From: Candidatus Polarisedimenticolaceae bacterium
Lineage (GTDB): Bacteria > Acidobacteriota > Polarisedimenticolia > Polarisedimenticolales > DASRJG01
NCBI GenBank assembly: GCA_036376135.1
Contig: DASVAW010000170.1
Coordinates: 1 to 41,019, forward strand
Reading direction: 5' to 3'
DNA: 41,019 nt
The position numbers and the translations under genes are program-made. Below, in pieces: positions 1-7,403 of the stretch. The stretch's first letter is position 1. The number at the start of each line of letters is the position of its first letter. The notes below the pieces were generated by a model. That model was not told the origin of the DNA and ran no database searches. It worked only from the letters and a program-made list of their open reading frames with translations.

Positions 1-348
1 TTCGACGAGCTGATGCGCTCGTCGACGCGGATGTACGCGAGCCCGCGCGCGCTCGACGTCCCCGTCAAGCGCGAGGCCCTCGAGCGGCTCGTCCTCCTCG
101 TGCGCGGCGTGATCGACGCACGGGGGCGCGTGCTCGTCGAAGCGAACGTCCCCGCCGACCGACTCGAGGCGGTGATCGAGGCGCTCCCGTGCATGCGCGA
201 GCCGACGGTCGCCCCGCTGCACGGCGGCGCGGGATACGCCGTGAAGGCGGCGGTGCCGCGTGCCGACCTCGCGCGGGTCATTCCGGAGATCAAGGCGCGC
301 GGGGCGACGGACATCCTCGTGACCGCGCCGTCGCAGATCGTGGCGTAG
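1..348 (+). CDS. hisG: ATP phosphoribosyltransferase, C-terminal part (HisG, long form)
   Basis: This is the 3' end of hisG; the gene begins before the window and reads in frame from base 1. HisG joins ATP and PRPP to give phosphoribosyl-ATP, the first step of histidine synthesis. The visible 115 residues are the ACT-like C-terminal domain found only in the long form, with EANVPADRLEAVIEALP, a central PTVAPLHGG and the end ATDILVTAPSQIV. In this family that domain binds histidine for feedback inhibition, so a separate HisZ subunit should not be needed. The stop lies 9 bases before the GTG of hisC, which suggests one transcript. The catalytic domains are not visible, so only the family and the long-form class are supported. 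Confidence 0.9.
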   Translation, partial: FDELMRSSTRMYASPRALDVPVKREALERLVLLVRGVIDARGRVLVEANVPADRLEAVIEALPCMREPTVAPLHGGAGYAVKAAVPRADLARVIPEIKARGATDILVTAPSQIVA

Positions 349-357
349 GAGGCCGTC

Positions 358-1350
358 GTGATCCGAGTGACCCCCTACTCCGTCCCCGAGCCTCCCTTCC
401 CGACCGACCTCAAGCTCGACGGCACCGGGGGCTCGCCGATCGCGCAGCGGCTGACGGAGGATGCCGCGGCGCTCTCCCGTTACCCCGACGCACGCCCTCT
501 CGAGGCGGCGATCGCCGCGCGCCACGGCGTCGACCCCGCGCGGGTGATCGTCACCGCGGGGGCCGACGAGGCGCTCGACCGCGCCTGCCGGACCTTCCTG
601 GCGCCGGGGCGCTCGATCGTCCTTCCCTCCCCCACCTTCGAGATGATCGCGCGCTACGCGGCGCTCGCCGGAGGCGGCGTCGTGAGCCCTCCGTGGCGCG
701 GCCCCTGGCCCCTCGACGCGGTGCTCGGGGCGATCGACGCGACGACCGCGCTCGTCGCGATCGTGAGCCCCAACAATCCGACCGGAGCGGTGGTCGGTCG
801 CGAGGCGCTGGCGCGCGTCGCCGAGAGCGCCCCCGCGCTCCTCGTCGACCTCGCCTACGTCGACTTCGCCGACGACGACCCGACCTCCTTCGCCCTGACC
901 CTCCCGAACGCGATCGTCTTCCGCACCTTCTCGAAGGCGTGGGGGCTCCCGGCGCTCCGGGTCGGCTACGCGATCGGCCCCGAGCCCTGGATCGGCTGGA
1001 TGCGCGCGGCCGGTGGGCCGTACCCGGTCTCCGGGTTGTCGCTGGCCCTGGTGCAGCGCTGGCTCGAGATCGGCGCGGAGGCCACCGCCGCCTTCGTCGC
1101 GCGAGTGCGCGAGGAGCGGCGCGAGCTCGAGGCGCTGCTCGGCGCGCGGGCGGAGCCGTCGCAGGCGAACTTCGTCTTCGCCCGCTTCGACGACGCGGAA
1201 CGGGTGAGAACCGAGCTCGCCCGGCGCGGGATCGCGGTCCGCATCTTCCCGAACGATCCCGCCCTCGCGGGGGCCCTTCGGCTCACGCTTCCCGGCGAGC
1301 CTGCCGCCTTCGCCCGGTTGAGGACCGCGTTCAAGGAGATCCTCCCATGA
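358..1350 (+). CDS. hisC: Histidinol-phosphate aminotransferase (HisC)
   Basis: PLP-dependent class I/II aminotransferase of 330 residues that transfers an amino group from glutamate to imidazole-acetol phosphate. The fold-type I signature is complete: SPNNPTG around residues 137-143 (Asn140), a Asp164-Leu-Ala-Tyr167 segment, the PLP lysine at about 193 in TFSKAWGLPALRVGY, and the arginine of that motif. Its length is slightly short for HisC (usually 340-370). The GTG start at 358 follows hisG by 9 bases. The stop overlaps the ATG of hisB (ATGA). Position inside the his operon makes HisC far more likely than another aminotransferase of the same fold, such as CobD. Confidence 0.93.
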   Translation: MIRVTPYSVPEPPFPTDLKLDGTGGSPIAQRLTEDAAALSRYPDARPLEAAIAARHGVDPARVIVTAGADEALDRACRTFLAPGRSIVLPSPTFEMIARYAALAGGGVVSPPWRGPWPLDAVLGAIDATTALVAIVSPNNPTGAVVGREALARVAESAPALLVDLAYVDFADDDPTSFALTLPNAIVFRTFSKAWGLPALRVGYAIGPEPWIGWMRAAGGPYPVSGLSLALVQRWLEIGAEATAAFVARVREERRELEALLGARAEPSQANFVFARFDDAERVRTELARRGIAVRIFPNDPALAGALRLTLPGEPAAFARLRTAFKEILP

Positions 1351-1934
1351 GCCGCACCGCCACGATCGCGAGGAAGACCCGCGAGACCGACCTCCGCCTG
1401 ACCCTGGATCTCGACGGCTCGGGCGCGACGGAGATCGCGACCGGGATCGGCTTCCTCGACCACCTGCTCGTCTCGCTCGCGAAACACGCCCGTTTCGACC
1501 TGGCGCTGACCTGCAAGGGGGACCTCGAGGTCGACGACCATCACACCGCGGAGGATTGCGCGCTCGCGCTCGGGCAGGCGCTCTCCGAGGCGCTCGGCGA
1601 ACGGCGCGGGATCGCGCGTTTCGGATCGGCGTACGCGCCGCTGGACGAGGCGCTGGCCCGCGCGGTCGTCGACCTCTCGGGGCGCCCCGCCCCCGTGATC
1701 GACCTCGGCCTGACCCGCTGGGCGATCGGGGCCCTCGCGACGGAGAACGTGACCCACGTGCTCGCCTCCCTCGCGAACGCGGCGAGGATGGCGCTGCACG
1801 TCGACGTCCTGCGCGGGTCGAACGACCACCACCGCGCCGAGGCGGCGTTCAAGGCGACGGCGCTGGCCCTGCGCGCCGCCGTCGCGCGCGACGGCTCGTC
1901 GGAGATCCCGAGCACGAAGGGGACCCTGGCGTGA
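1347..1934 (+). CDS. hisB: Imidazoleglycerol-phosphate dehydratase (HisB)
   Basis: Dehydrates imidazole-glycerol phosphate to imidazole-acetol phosphate. The 195-residue protein is the monofunctional dehydratase, without the histidinol phosphatase domain found in enterobacteria. It shows the two duplicated metal-binding halves: GFLDHLL then DDHHTAEDCALALG near residues 55-75, and GSNDHHRAEAAFKA near residues 155-170; these histidines bind two manganese ions in the family. ATG 1347 overlaps the hisC stop by four bases and agrees with the usual N-terminus (R-x-T-x-E-T-D). The stop overlaps the GTG of hisH. No histidinol-phosphate phosphatase is seen in the window, so that step must be encoded elsewhere. 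Confidence 0.95.
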   Translation: MSRTATIARKTRETDLRLTLDLDGSGATEIATGIGFLDHLLVSLAKHARFDLALTCKGDLEVDDHHTAEDCALALGQALSEALGERRGIARFGSAYAPLDEALARAVVDLSGRPAPVIDLGLTRWAIGALATENVTHVLASLANAARMALHVDVLRGSNDHHRAEAAFKATALALRAAVARDGSSEIPSTKGTLA

Positions 1935-2542
1935 GCGGCGTCGTCCACGTCGTGAGGACCGGCACCGCGAACCTGGCGTCGGTGCTCGCGGCCCTCGAAC
2001 GCGCGGGGGCGCGACCGCGCGTGACCGCCGACCCCGCCGAGGTCGCGTCGGCGCCGATCGTGGTCCTTCCCGGCGTCGGCGCCTTCGGAGCGGCGATGGA
2101 AAACCTCAGCGAGCTCGCCCCCGTCCTCGCCGATCGCGTGCGCGCGGGGCGACCGACCCTCGGGATCTGCCTGGGCCTGCAGCTCCTCGGCGAAGGGAGC
2201 GACGAGACCCCCGGCGTCGTCGGGCTCGGCGTCGTGCCCAGGCGCGCCGAGCGCCTGCGCGGCGAGGTCCGCGTCCCGCAGCTGGGCTGGAACCGCGTGA
2301 CCGCGCAGCCGGGGTGCGCCCTCCTCGAGGACGGGTACGCGTACTACGCCAACTCGTACGCCTGGTCCGCCCCCGCCCCGGAAGGGTGGGCGGCCGCCGT
2401 GACCGAACACGGCGTGTCCTTCCTCGCCGCCGTCGAGCGCGGGGCGGTGCTCGCCTGCCAGTTCCACCCGGAGCTGTCGGGGGCCTGGGGGGCGGCGCTC
2501 CTGTCGCGCTGGCTCGCGCGGGCGAAGGAGGCGGCGTGCTGA
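1931..2542 (+). CDS. hisH: Imidazole glycerol phosphate synthase, glutaminase subunit (HisH)
   Basis: Class I glutamine amidotransferase of 203 residues that hydrolyses glutamine and feeds ammonia to HisF. The triad is visible: nucleophile Cys80 in LGICLGLQLL, and His179 and Glu181 in CQFHPELSG. PGVGAFG near residues 47-53 is the oxyanion-strand region. The GTG start at 1931 overlaps the hisB stop (GTGA), and the gene's own end overlaps the start of hisF by seven bases. Adjacent hisH-hisF genes with such an overlap support tight co-production of the two subunits. Confidence 0.95.
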   Translation: MSGVVHVVRTGTANLASVLAALERAGARPRVTADPAEVASAPIVVLPGVGAFGAAMENLSELAPVLADRVRAGRPTLGICLGLQLLGEGSDETPGVVGLGVVPRRAERLRGEVRVPQLGWNRVTAQPGCALLEDGYAYYANSYAWSAPAPEGWAAAVTEHGVSFLAAVERGAVLACQFHPELSGAWGAALLSRWLARAKEAAC

Positions 2543-3294
2543 CCGTGCGCGTGATCCCGTGTCTGGACACCCGCAACGGGCGCGTCGTGAAGGGGGTGCG
2601 TTTCCAGTACCTCCGCGACGCCGGCGATCCCGAGGAGCAGGCCGCGATCTACGAGGCGGGCGGGGCCGACGAGCTCGTGCTCCTCGACGTCTCCGCCACC
2701 CCCGAGGGGCGCGGGCACGCGGTCGAGACGGTCCGCCGCGTGCGCCGTCGGCTTTCGATCCCCCTCACCGTCGGAGGAGGCGTCCGCGCCGCCGACGACG
2801 CCTTGCGCCTCCTCGACGCCGGCGCGGACAAGGTCGGGGTCAACACCGCGGCGGTCGAGCGTCCGGAGCTCCTGCGGGAGATCCGCGACACCTACGGCGC
2901 GCAGTGCACCGTGCTCGCGCTCGACGCCGCGCGCCGCGCCGAAGGCGGAGGCTGGGAGGTCGTGATCCGCTCAGGGCGGGAGCGCACCGGCCGCGACGCG
3001 ATCGCCTGGGCGCGCGAGGCCGTCGAGGCGGGGGCCGGGGAGATCCTCCTGACGAGCTGGGACCAGGACGGCACGCAGTCGGGGTACGACCTCGACCTCA
3101 TCGCCGCCGTCGCGCGCGCGGTTCCCGTTCCCGTTGTCGCCTCCGGCGGCGCCGCGAATCCGGGGCACCTCGTCGAGGCGGCGCGCGCGGGGGCGGACGC
3201 GGTCCTCGCCGCGTCGATCTTCCACGACGGCCTGTTCACCGTCGCCGACGTCAAGCGCGCCCTCGCGGGCGCCGGCCTGGAGGTGCGCCCGTGA
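2536..3294 (+). CDS. hisF: Imidazole glycerol phosphate synthase, cyclase subunit (HisF)
   Basis: TIM-barrel cyclase that makes imidazole-glycerol phosphate and AICAR from PRFAR and ammonia. With the GTG start at 2536 the two catalytic aspartates fall at residues 11 (VIPCLD) and 130 (VLALDA), the same numbers as in the well-studied Thermotoga enzyme, which supports this start. Other family marks are the first phosphate-binding loop LTVGGGVR, then KVGVNTAA, and the second phosphate site VASGGA. The 252 residues are normal length. It overlaps hisH upstream by seven bases and shares GTGA with the hisA fusion gene downstream. Confidence 0.96.
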   Translation: MLTVRVIPCLDTRNGRVVKGVRFQYLRDAGDPEEQAAIYEAGGADELVLLDVSATPEGRGHAVETVRRVRRRLSIPLTVGGGVRAADDALRLLDAGADKVGVNTAAVERPELLREIRDTYGAQCTVLALDAARRAEGGGWEVVIRSGRERTGRDAIAWAREAVEAGAGEILLTSWDQDGTQSGYDLDLIAAVARAVPVPVVASGGAANPGHLVEAARAGADAVLAASIFHDGLFTVADVKRALAGAGLEVRP

Positions 3295-4559
3295 TCGTCC
3301 CGTCGATCGATCTCCGCAACGGGAACGCCGTGCAGCTGCGCGGCGGGAAGGAGCTCGTCCTCGACGCCGGCGACCCGCGCCCGATCGCCGAGCGCTTCGC
3401 GCTCGCGGGAGAGATCGCCGTCGTCGACCTCGACGCCGCCCTCGGCACCGGTTCGAACGAACGCGCGATCCTCGACCTGCTCCACATCGCCCGCTGCCGC
3501 GTCGGCGGCGGGATCCGAAGCGTCGACGCGGCGCTGCGGTGGCTCGATGCCGGGGCGACGAAGGTCGTGCTCGGCACGGCGGCGCGCCCCGAGGTGCTCG
3601 CGCGGCTCCCCCGCGAACGCGTCGTCGCCGCGCTCGACACCGTGCACGACGAGGTCGTCGACCACGGCTGGACGCGCCGCACGGGCGCGACGGTTCTCGA
3701 CCGGATCCGCGAGCTTCGGCCGTTCGTCGGAGGATTTCTCGTCACCTTCGTCGAGCGCGAGGGACGGCTCGGGGGTACCTCCCTCGATCGGGCGGCGGCG
3801 ATCGTCGCGGCCGCGGAGGGGTGCCGGGTCACGATCGCGGGGGGCGTCACGACCCCCGACGAGATCGCGGCCCTCGACCGCCTCGGCGCCGACGCGCAGG
3901 TCGGGATGGCGATCTACACGGGAGCCATGGACCTGGCCGACGCGATCGCCGCGCCGCTCACCTCCGACCGCCCCGACGGGTTGTGGCCGACGGTGATCTG
4001 CGATCCCCACGGAGCCGCCCTCGGCCTCGCGTATTCGGACGTCGAGAGCCTGCGCGAGGCCGTGCGCTCGCGTCGCGGGGTCTACCACTCGCGCAGGCGC
4101 GGCCCGTGGGTCAAGGGAGCGACGTCGGGGGCGACGCAGGAGCTGCTCCGCGTCGACCTCGACTGCGATCGGGACGCGCTGCGCTTCACGGTCCGCCAGC
4201 ACGGCTCCGGGAACTGCCACACGGGCGCCTGGAGCTGCTTCGGGGACGCGCGGGGGCTCGCGGCCCTCGAGCGGACCCTCGCCGGCCGGACGGTCGAAGC
4301 GCCTCCCGGCTCGTACACGCGCCGCCTGTTCGACGATCCCGCGCTGCTCGCCTCGAAGCTCGAGGAGGAGGCCCGTGAGCTCTCGACGGAGCTCTCCTCC
4401 GGTCGCGTCGCCGAGGAGGCGGCGGACCTTCTCTACTTCGCCATGGTGAAGCTGTCCGCCTCGGGCGTGAGGCTCGAGGACGTCGCCCACGTGCTCGACG
4501 CGCGGGCCCTTCGCGTCGCGCGGCGCCCCGGTGACGCCAAGAAGGAGGCCCCCGAATGA
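3291..4559 (+). CDS. HisA-HisI-HisE trifunctional fusion protein
   Basis: One 422-residue frame carries three histidine enzymes. Residues 1-225 are HisA (ProFAR isomerase): TIM barrel with Asp7 (PSIDL) and Asp116 (AALD) as the expected acid/base pair, VGGGIRS, and TIAGGVTTPDE. Residues 229-320 are HisI (PR-AMP cyclohydrolase): HSRRRGPWVKGATSG, metal site DCDRD at 291-295, and CHTGAWSCF at 309-317. Residues 341-420 are HisE (PR-ATP pyrophosphatase): SYTRRLFDDPALLASKLEEEA and EEAADLLYF. Linkers are short and no stop or frameshift separates the parts. HisI-HisE fusion is common; HisA in front is much less usual to my knowledge. The HisA part is divergent: the usual Gln before VGGG is Arg, and TD in the TDI loop is TF. 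GTG 3291 overlaps the hisF stop and the gene's end overlaps hisD. Confidence 0.92.
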   Translation: MIVPSIDLRNGNAVQLRGGKELVLDAGDPRPIAERFALAGEIAVVDLDAALGTGSNERAILDLLHIARCRVGGGIRSVDAALRWLDAGATKVVLGTAARPEVLARLPRERVVAALDTVHDEVVDHGWTRRTGATVLDRIRELRPFVGGFLVTFVEREGRLGGTSLDRAAAIVAAAEGCRVTIAGGVTTPDEIAALDRLGADAQVGMAIYTGAMDLADAIAAPLTSDRPDGLWPTVICDPHGAALGLAYSDVESLREAVRSRRGVYHSRRRGPWVKGATSGATQELLRVDLDCDRDALRFTVRQHGSGNCHTGAWSCFGDARGLAALERTLAGRTVEAPPGSYTRRLFDDPALLASKLEEEARELSTELSSGRVAEEAADLLYFAMVKLSASGVRLEDVAHVLDARALRVARRPGDAKKEAPE

Positions 4560-5818
4560 CCGCCCCCCTTCGCGTGATCGGCCCCGACGAGGTCCACGCG
4601 AGCCGTCGCGACCCTGTCGACGCGGCGACGCTCGCGGAGGCCGCGTCGATCGTCGACGACGTCCGCCGGCGCGGCGAGTCGGCGCTGCGCGAGCACGCGG
4701 AGCGCCTGGGCGATCTCCGGCCCGGCGAGCCGCTGGTGATCGAGAGGCCGGCGCTCCGTCGCGCCCTGGAGTCGATCCCGACGGCCGACCGCGCCCTCCT
4801 CGAGCGCACCGCCGACCGCATCCGCCGCTTCGCCGAAGCGCAGCGCGCGAGCCTGGGAGACCTGACCCTGCCGATCCCGGGAGGCGAAGCGGGGCATACG
4901 GTGAGCCCCGTCGAGCGTGCCGGATGTTACGCCCCCGGCGGACGTTTCCCGCTCCCCTCCTCGGTCCTCATGACCGCGGTCACCGCGCGGGCCGCAGGGG
5001 CGCCGGTGGTCTGGGTCGCCTCGCCGAAGCCGGTGCCGATCACCCTCGCCGCCGCAGCGGTCGCCGGCGCCGACGCGCTCCTTTCGGCCGGAGGTGCCCA
5101 GGCGATCGCCGCCCTCGCGTACGGCGCGGGGGAAGTCCCCGCTTGCGACGCGGTCGTCGGCCCCGGCAACCGATGGGTCACGGCGGCCAAGCAGCTCGTC
5201 GCGGGACGCGTCGCGATCGACATGCTGGCGGGACCGTCGGAGCTCGTCGTCTTCGCGGACGACTCCGCCGATCCGTCGGTCGTCGCCGCCGATCTCCTCG
5301 CCCAGGCCGAACACGACCCCGACGCCCTGCCGGTGCTCGTCTCCCTCGACCGCGGGCTGGCCGACGCGGTGAACGCCGAGGTCGCGCGCCAGCTCGCGGT
5401 CCTTCCGACCCGCGCGACGGCCGAAGCCGCGTTGAAGAACGGCTTCCTCGTCGTCGTCCCCGACCTCGAGACCGGGATCCGCGTCTGCGATCTCCTGGCG
5501 CCGGAGCATCTCGAGCTCGACCTGCGCGACGCGGCCTCGGTCGCCCCGCGGGTGAAGCACTACGGCGGCCTCTTCGTCGGATCCCACGCGGCGGAGGTCC
5601 TCGGCGACTACGGCGCGGGGCCGAACCACACGCTGCCCACGGGGGGAACGGCGCGTTCCTCGGGCGGTTTGTCGGTCCTCACGTTCCTTCGCGTGCGGAC
5701 GTGGCTGCGGATCGACGATCCCGCGGCGTCGCAGGAGCTCGTGAAGGACGCCGTCGCGCTCGGACGGCACGAGGGGCTCGAGGGGCACGCCAGGAGCGCG
5801 GAGCGGAGGGTGAGGTAG
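4556..5818 (+). CDS. hisD: Histidinol dehydrogenase (HisD)
   Basis: NAD-dependent zinc enzyme that carries out the last two oxidations, histidinol to histidine. The 420-residue protein has ERAGCYAPGGRFPLPSSVLM near residues 120-139, GGAQAIAALAYG, the nucleotide-binding VVGPGNRWVTAAK, AIDMLAGPSE, the zinc-ligand stretch AQAEHDPDA, LAPEHLEL, and GDYGAGPNHTLPTGG with its Asp and His. Its ATG overlaps the stop of the HisA-I-E gene (ATGA). It is the last gene of the his run; its TAG stop lies inside a -10-like box for the next small gene. Confidence 0.96.
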   Translation: MTAPLRVIGPDEVHASRRDPVDAATLAEAASIVDDVRRRGESALREHAERLGDLRPGEPLVIERPALRRALESIPTADRALLERTADRIRRFAEAQRASLGDLTLPIPGGEAGHTVSPVERAGCYAPGGRFPLPSSVLMTAVTARAAGAPVVWVASPKPVPITLAAAAVAGADALLSAGGAQAIAALAYGAGEVPACDAVVGPGNRWVTAAKQLVAGRVAIDMLAGPSELVVFADDSADPSVVAADLLAQAEHDPDALPVLVSLDRGLADAVNAEVARQLAVLPTRATAEAALKNGFLVVVPDLETGIRVCDLLAPEHLELDLRDAASVAPRVKHYGGLFVGSHAAEVLGDYGAGPNHTLPTGGTARSSGGLSVLTFLRVRTWLRIDDPAASQELVKDAVALGRHEGLEGHARSAERRVR

Positions 5819-5821
5819 AGT
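5816..5821 (+). promoter_or_regulatory. -10-like box TAGAGT built on the hisD stop codon
   Basis: TAGAGT begins with the TAG stop of hisD and lies six bases before an ATG at 5828. A start site 6-8 bases downstream would give a leaderless message. There is no clear -35 hexamer 16-18 bases upstream, so this rests on the hexamer and its repeat at other genes in the window (29138, 11939, 14832). Confidence 0.35.
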
Positions 5822-5827
5822 CCGGCC

Positions 5828-5884
5828 ATGTCCGCCCGAAGGATCGGGACCGGATCCACCCTGGAAACCGAGGGCCGGCTGTGA
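5828..5884 (+). other. 18-codon mini-ORF coupled to the next gene
   Basis: ATG 5828 opens an 18-residue frame (MSARRIGTGSTLETEGRL) whose TGA at 5882-5884 overlaps the GTG start at 5881, a GTGA overlap like those in the his operon. It could be a leader peptide that couples translation to the downstream frame, or debris of a larger gene. No homology can be claimed for so short a frame. Confidence 0.25.
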
Positions 5885-6066
5885 AGATCCGCCGTGTGAC
5901 GATCCACCGTCGAAGGAAGGCGTTCGAGGTGGGGACCTCGCCGGCCCAGCTCTACCGGCTCCTCGACACGACGAACCAGAGCAAGTCCGTCGATCCGATG
6001 CTCCGCCTGCTTCAGGCGCTGGACTGCGAGGTCGAGCTCGTCGTGCGGGCGCGGCGGGCTTCGTAG
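5881..6066 (+). CDS. Short HTH-like protein, probably an internally deleted relic
   Basis: The 61-residue frame starts at GTG 5881. Its first part, KIRRVTIHRRRKAFEV, and its last part, GTSPAQLYRLLDTTNQSKSVDPMLRLLQALDCEVELVVR, resemble the two ends of a family of roughly 150-residue proteins as I remember it, in which a beta-rich middle separates them and the end is an XRE-like helix-turn-helix. Here they are joined directly after residue 17, so most of the middle seems lost in an in-frame deletion. The join leaves a plausible DNA-binding tail. The gene lies between hisD and rpiB, whose ATG follows its stop by three bases. It may still be made, but regulatory function is uncertain. Confidence 0.5.
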   Translation: MKIRRVTIHRRRKAFEVGTSPAQLYRLLDTTNQSKSVDPMLRLLQALDCEVELVVRARRAS

Positions 6067-6069
6067 CCG

Positions 6070-6498
6070 ATGCGGATCGCGATCGCCTCCGACCACGCCG
6101 GATTCCGCTACAAGGAAGCGATCCGGCACGCGCTCGCTCTCGAGGGGCACGACGTCGTGGATTTCGGAACGAGCTCGAGCGATCCGGTCGACTACCCCGG
6201 GTACATCCGGGCGGCCGCGGAATCGGTCGCGTCGGGGGATTGCGAGCGAGGGATCGTCCTCGGCGGATCGGGGAACGGCGAGGCGATCGTCGCCAACAAG
6301 GTCCGCAGGATCCGATGCGCCCTCTGCTGGAGCGTCGAGACGGCCCGGCTCGCACGGGCCCACAACGACGCCAACGTGATCTCGATCGGCGAGCGCACCG
6401 TCGATCTCGCGACCGCCCTCGCGATCGTGGGGACGTGGCTCACGACCCCGTTCGAAGGGGGCCGCCACGCGCGCAGGATCCGGCAGATCGAAGGGTGA
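6070..6498 (+). CDS. rpiB: Ribose-5-phosphate isomerase B (RpiB/LacAB family)
   Basis: Cytoplasmic sugar-phosphate isomerase of 142 residues that interconverts ribose 5-phosphate and ribulose 5-phosphate. The N-terminal IAIASDHAGFRYKE and the loop GIVLGGSGNGEAIVANKV are diagnostic. The catalytic cysteine of the E. coli-type enzyme is replaced by Gly/Ser, and Glu71 in GSGNGE takes the place used by the actinobacterial (Mycobacterium) type. ARAHNDANVISIGERT follows. It sits three bases after the small HTH-like gene. The ribose 5-phosphate it makes feeds PRPP, a substrate of HisG, so its place next to the his operon is sensible, though a co-transcript is only inferred. Confidence 0.93.
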   Translation: MRIAIASDHAGFRYKEAIRHALALEGHDVVDFGTSSSDPVDYPGYIRAAAESVASGDCERGIVLGGSGNGEAIVANKVRRIRCALCWSVETARLARAHNDANVISIGERTVDLATALAIVGTWLTTPFEGGRHARRIRQIEG

Positions 6499-6513
6499 CG
6501 GCCGGGCTCCCGA

Positions 6514-7269
6514 TCACTTCCGCTTCGGCGCCTGCGGCTTCGGCGTCGCCGGCTTCACGGTCGGCTTCGGGAGCGGCTTCATGCCCTTCAGCGCCGAGTC
6601 CAGCGTCGGCAGCGGCGGCGGAGGCGGCGGCGAGAACCGCGGCGGCGCGACGTACCCCGGCGGCGGCGCCATGCACACGCCGGTGCGGTTGGGCTGCGAG
6701 ACGCATTTCGTCCCGGCGCCGCACGGCATCGGTCCGTCGCCGCAGATGTAGACCCCTTCCCCGTCGCAGACCATCGCCCCGCGGTTGAGGGCCTCGTCGG
6801 TATCGCTGCAGTCGATCCCGCAATAGGCCTCGCCGCGGGCGTCCCGGTTGCAGCAGCGCGCGTCGACCTCGCCGTCCCGATCCTGGTCGAGCGATCCGTA
6901 CGTCTCGGGGTTGCAGTCCTCGTCGTGCCCCTCGAGATCGCAGACCTCGACGTTTCCGGGGTAACGTCGCGGGTCGGTGTCGTCGCAGTCGTCGCCGCCG
7001 CAGGCGACGTCGCGCCTTCCGTCCCGATCGCGGTCCGCGCAGGGGTTGAAGCAGCGGTTCTCCTCCTCGCTGCACGTCTCGTCGCGGTCGCAGGGGTTGA
7101 AGCCGCGCACGCACCCGCGCGCATCGGCGCCGCGGGTTCCGGGCGCGCAGCCCTCCGCCCCGTTGCAGTAGAGCCCGTCGTCGCAATCGCGATCGGTGGT
7201 GCAGACGGCGGACGCCGCGGGGAGCGCGTGCGCGAAAAGGGCGGCGGCGAGAAGAACGCGGACGATCAT
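6514..7269 (-). CDS. Secreted MopE-like Asp/Cys-rich putative metal-binding protein
   Basis: 251 residues starting at ATG 7269, six bases after a strong GAGGAGG ribosome site; further upstream in-frame starts have no such site. A signal peptide (MIVRVLLAAALFAHALPAASA) leads to a region crowded with cysteines and acidic residues: repeated DxDxDG and CDDTDPRRYPGNVEVCDLEGHDEDC units match the putative metal-binding motif of MopE-like proteins seen in myxobacteria and other deep lineages. The last 50 residues are Pro/Lys-rich (PPPPPPLPTL, ending PKPQAPKRK), like a flexible or wall-contacting tail. Likely exported and calcium-stabilised with disulfides. True function is unknown. It converges on rpiB with a 15-base gap. 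Confidence 0.75.
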   Translation of the reverse strand: MIVRVLLAAALFAHALPAASAVCTTDRDCDDGLYCNGAEGCAPGTRGADARGCVRGFNPCDRDETCSEEENRCFNPCADRDRDGRRDVACGGDDCDDTDPRRYPGNVEVCDLEGHDEDCNPETYGSLDQDRDGEVDARCCNRDARGEAYCGIDCSDTDEALNRGAMVCDGEGVYICGDGPMPCGAGTKCVSQPNRTGVCMAPPPGYVAPPRFSPPPPPPLPTLDSALKGMKPLPKPTVKPATPKPQAPKRK

Positions 7270-7362
7270 GGGGGCCTCCTCTTGCCCCGCAATCTGGGGC
7301 TGGAGGTGGCCCGACGCAACCCGTGGCGGCTGCGATCTCGCCCCTCCCCCCACCTTCCGGCA

Positions 7363-7368
7363 TACAAT
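7363..7368 (+). promoter_or_regulatory. -10-like TACAAT before the ORF6N gene
   Basis: TACAAT lies 35 bases before the ATG of the ORF6N-domain gene, inside the 134-base divergent gap shared with the MopE-like gene. No good -35 box is visible. Nothing else in that gap is recognisable. Confidence 0.3.
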
Positions 7369-7403
7369 CCTTCGATCCCGACGCCTCCTCGATCGGGGCC
7401 ACC

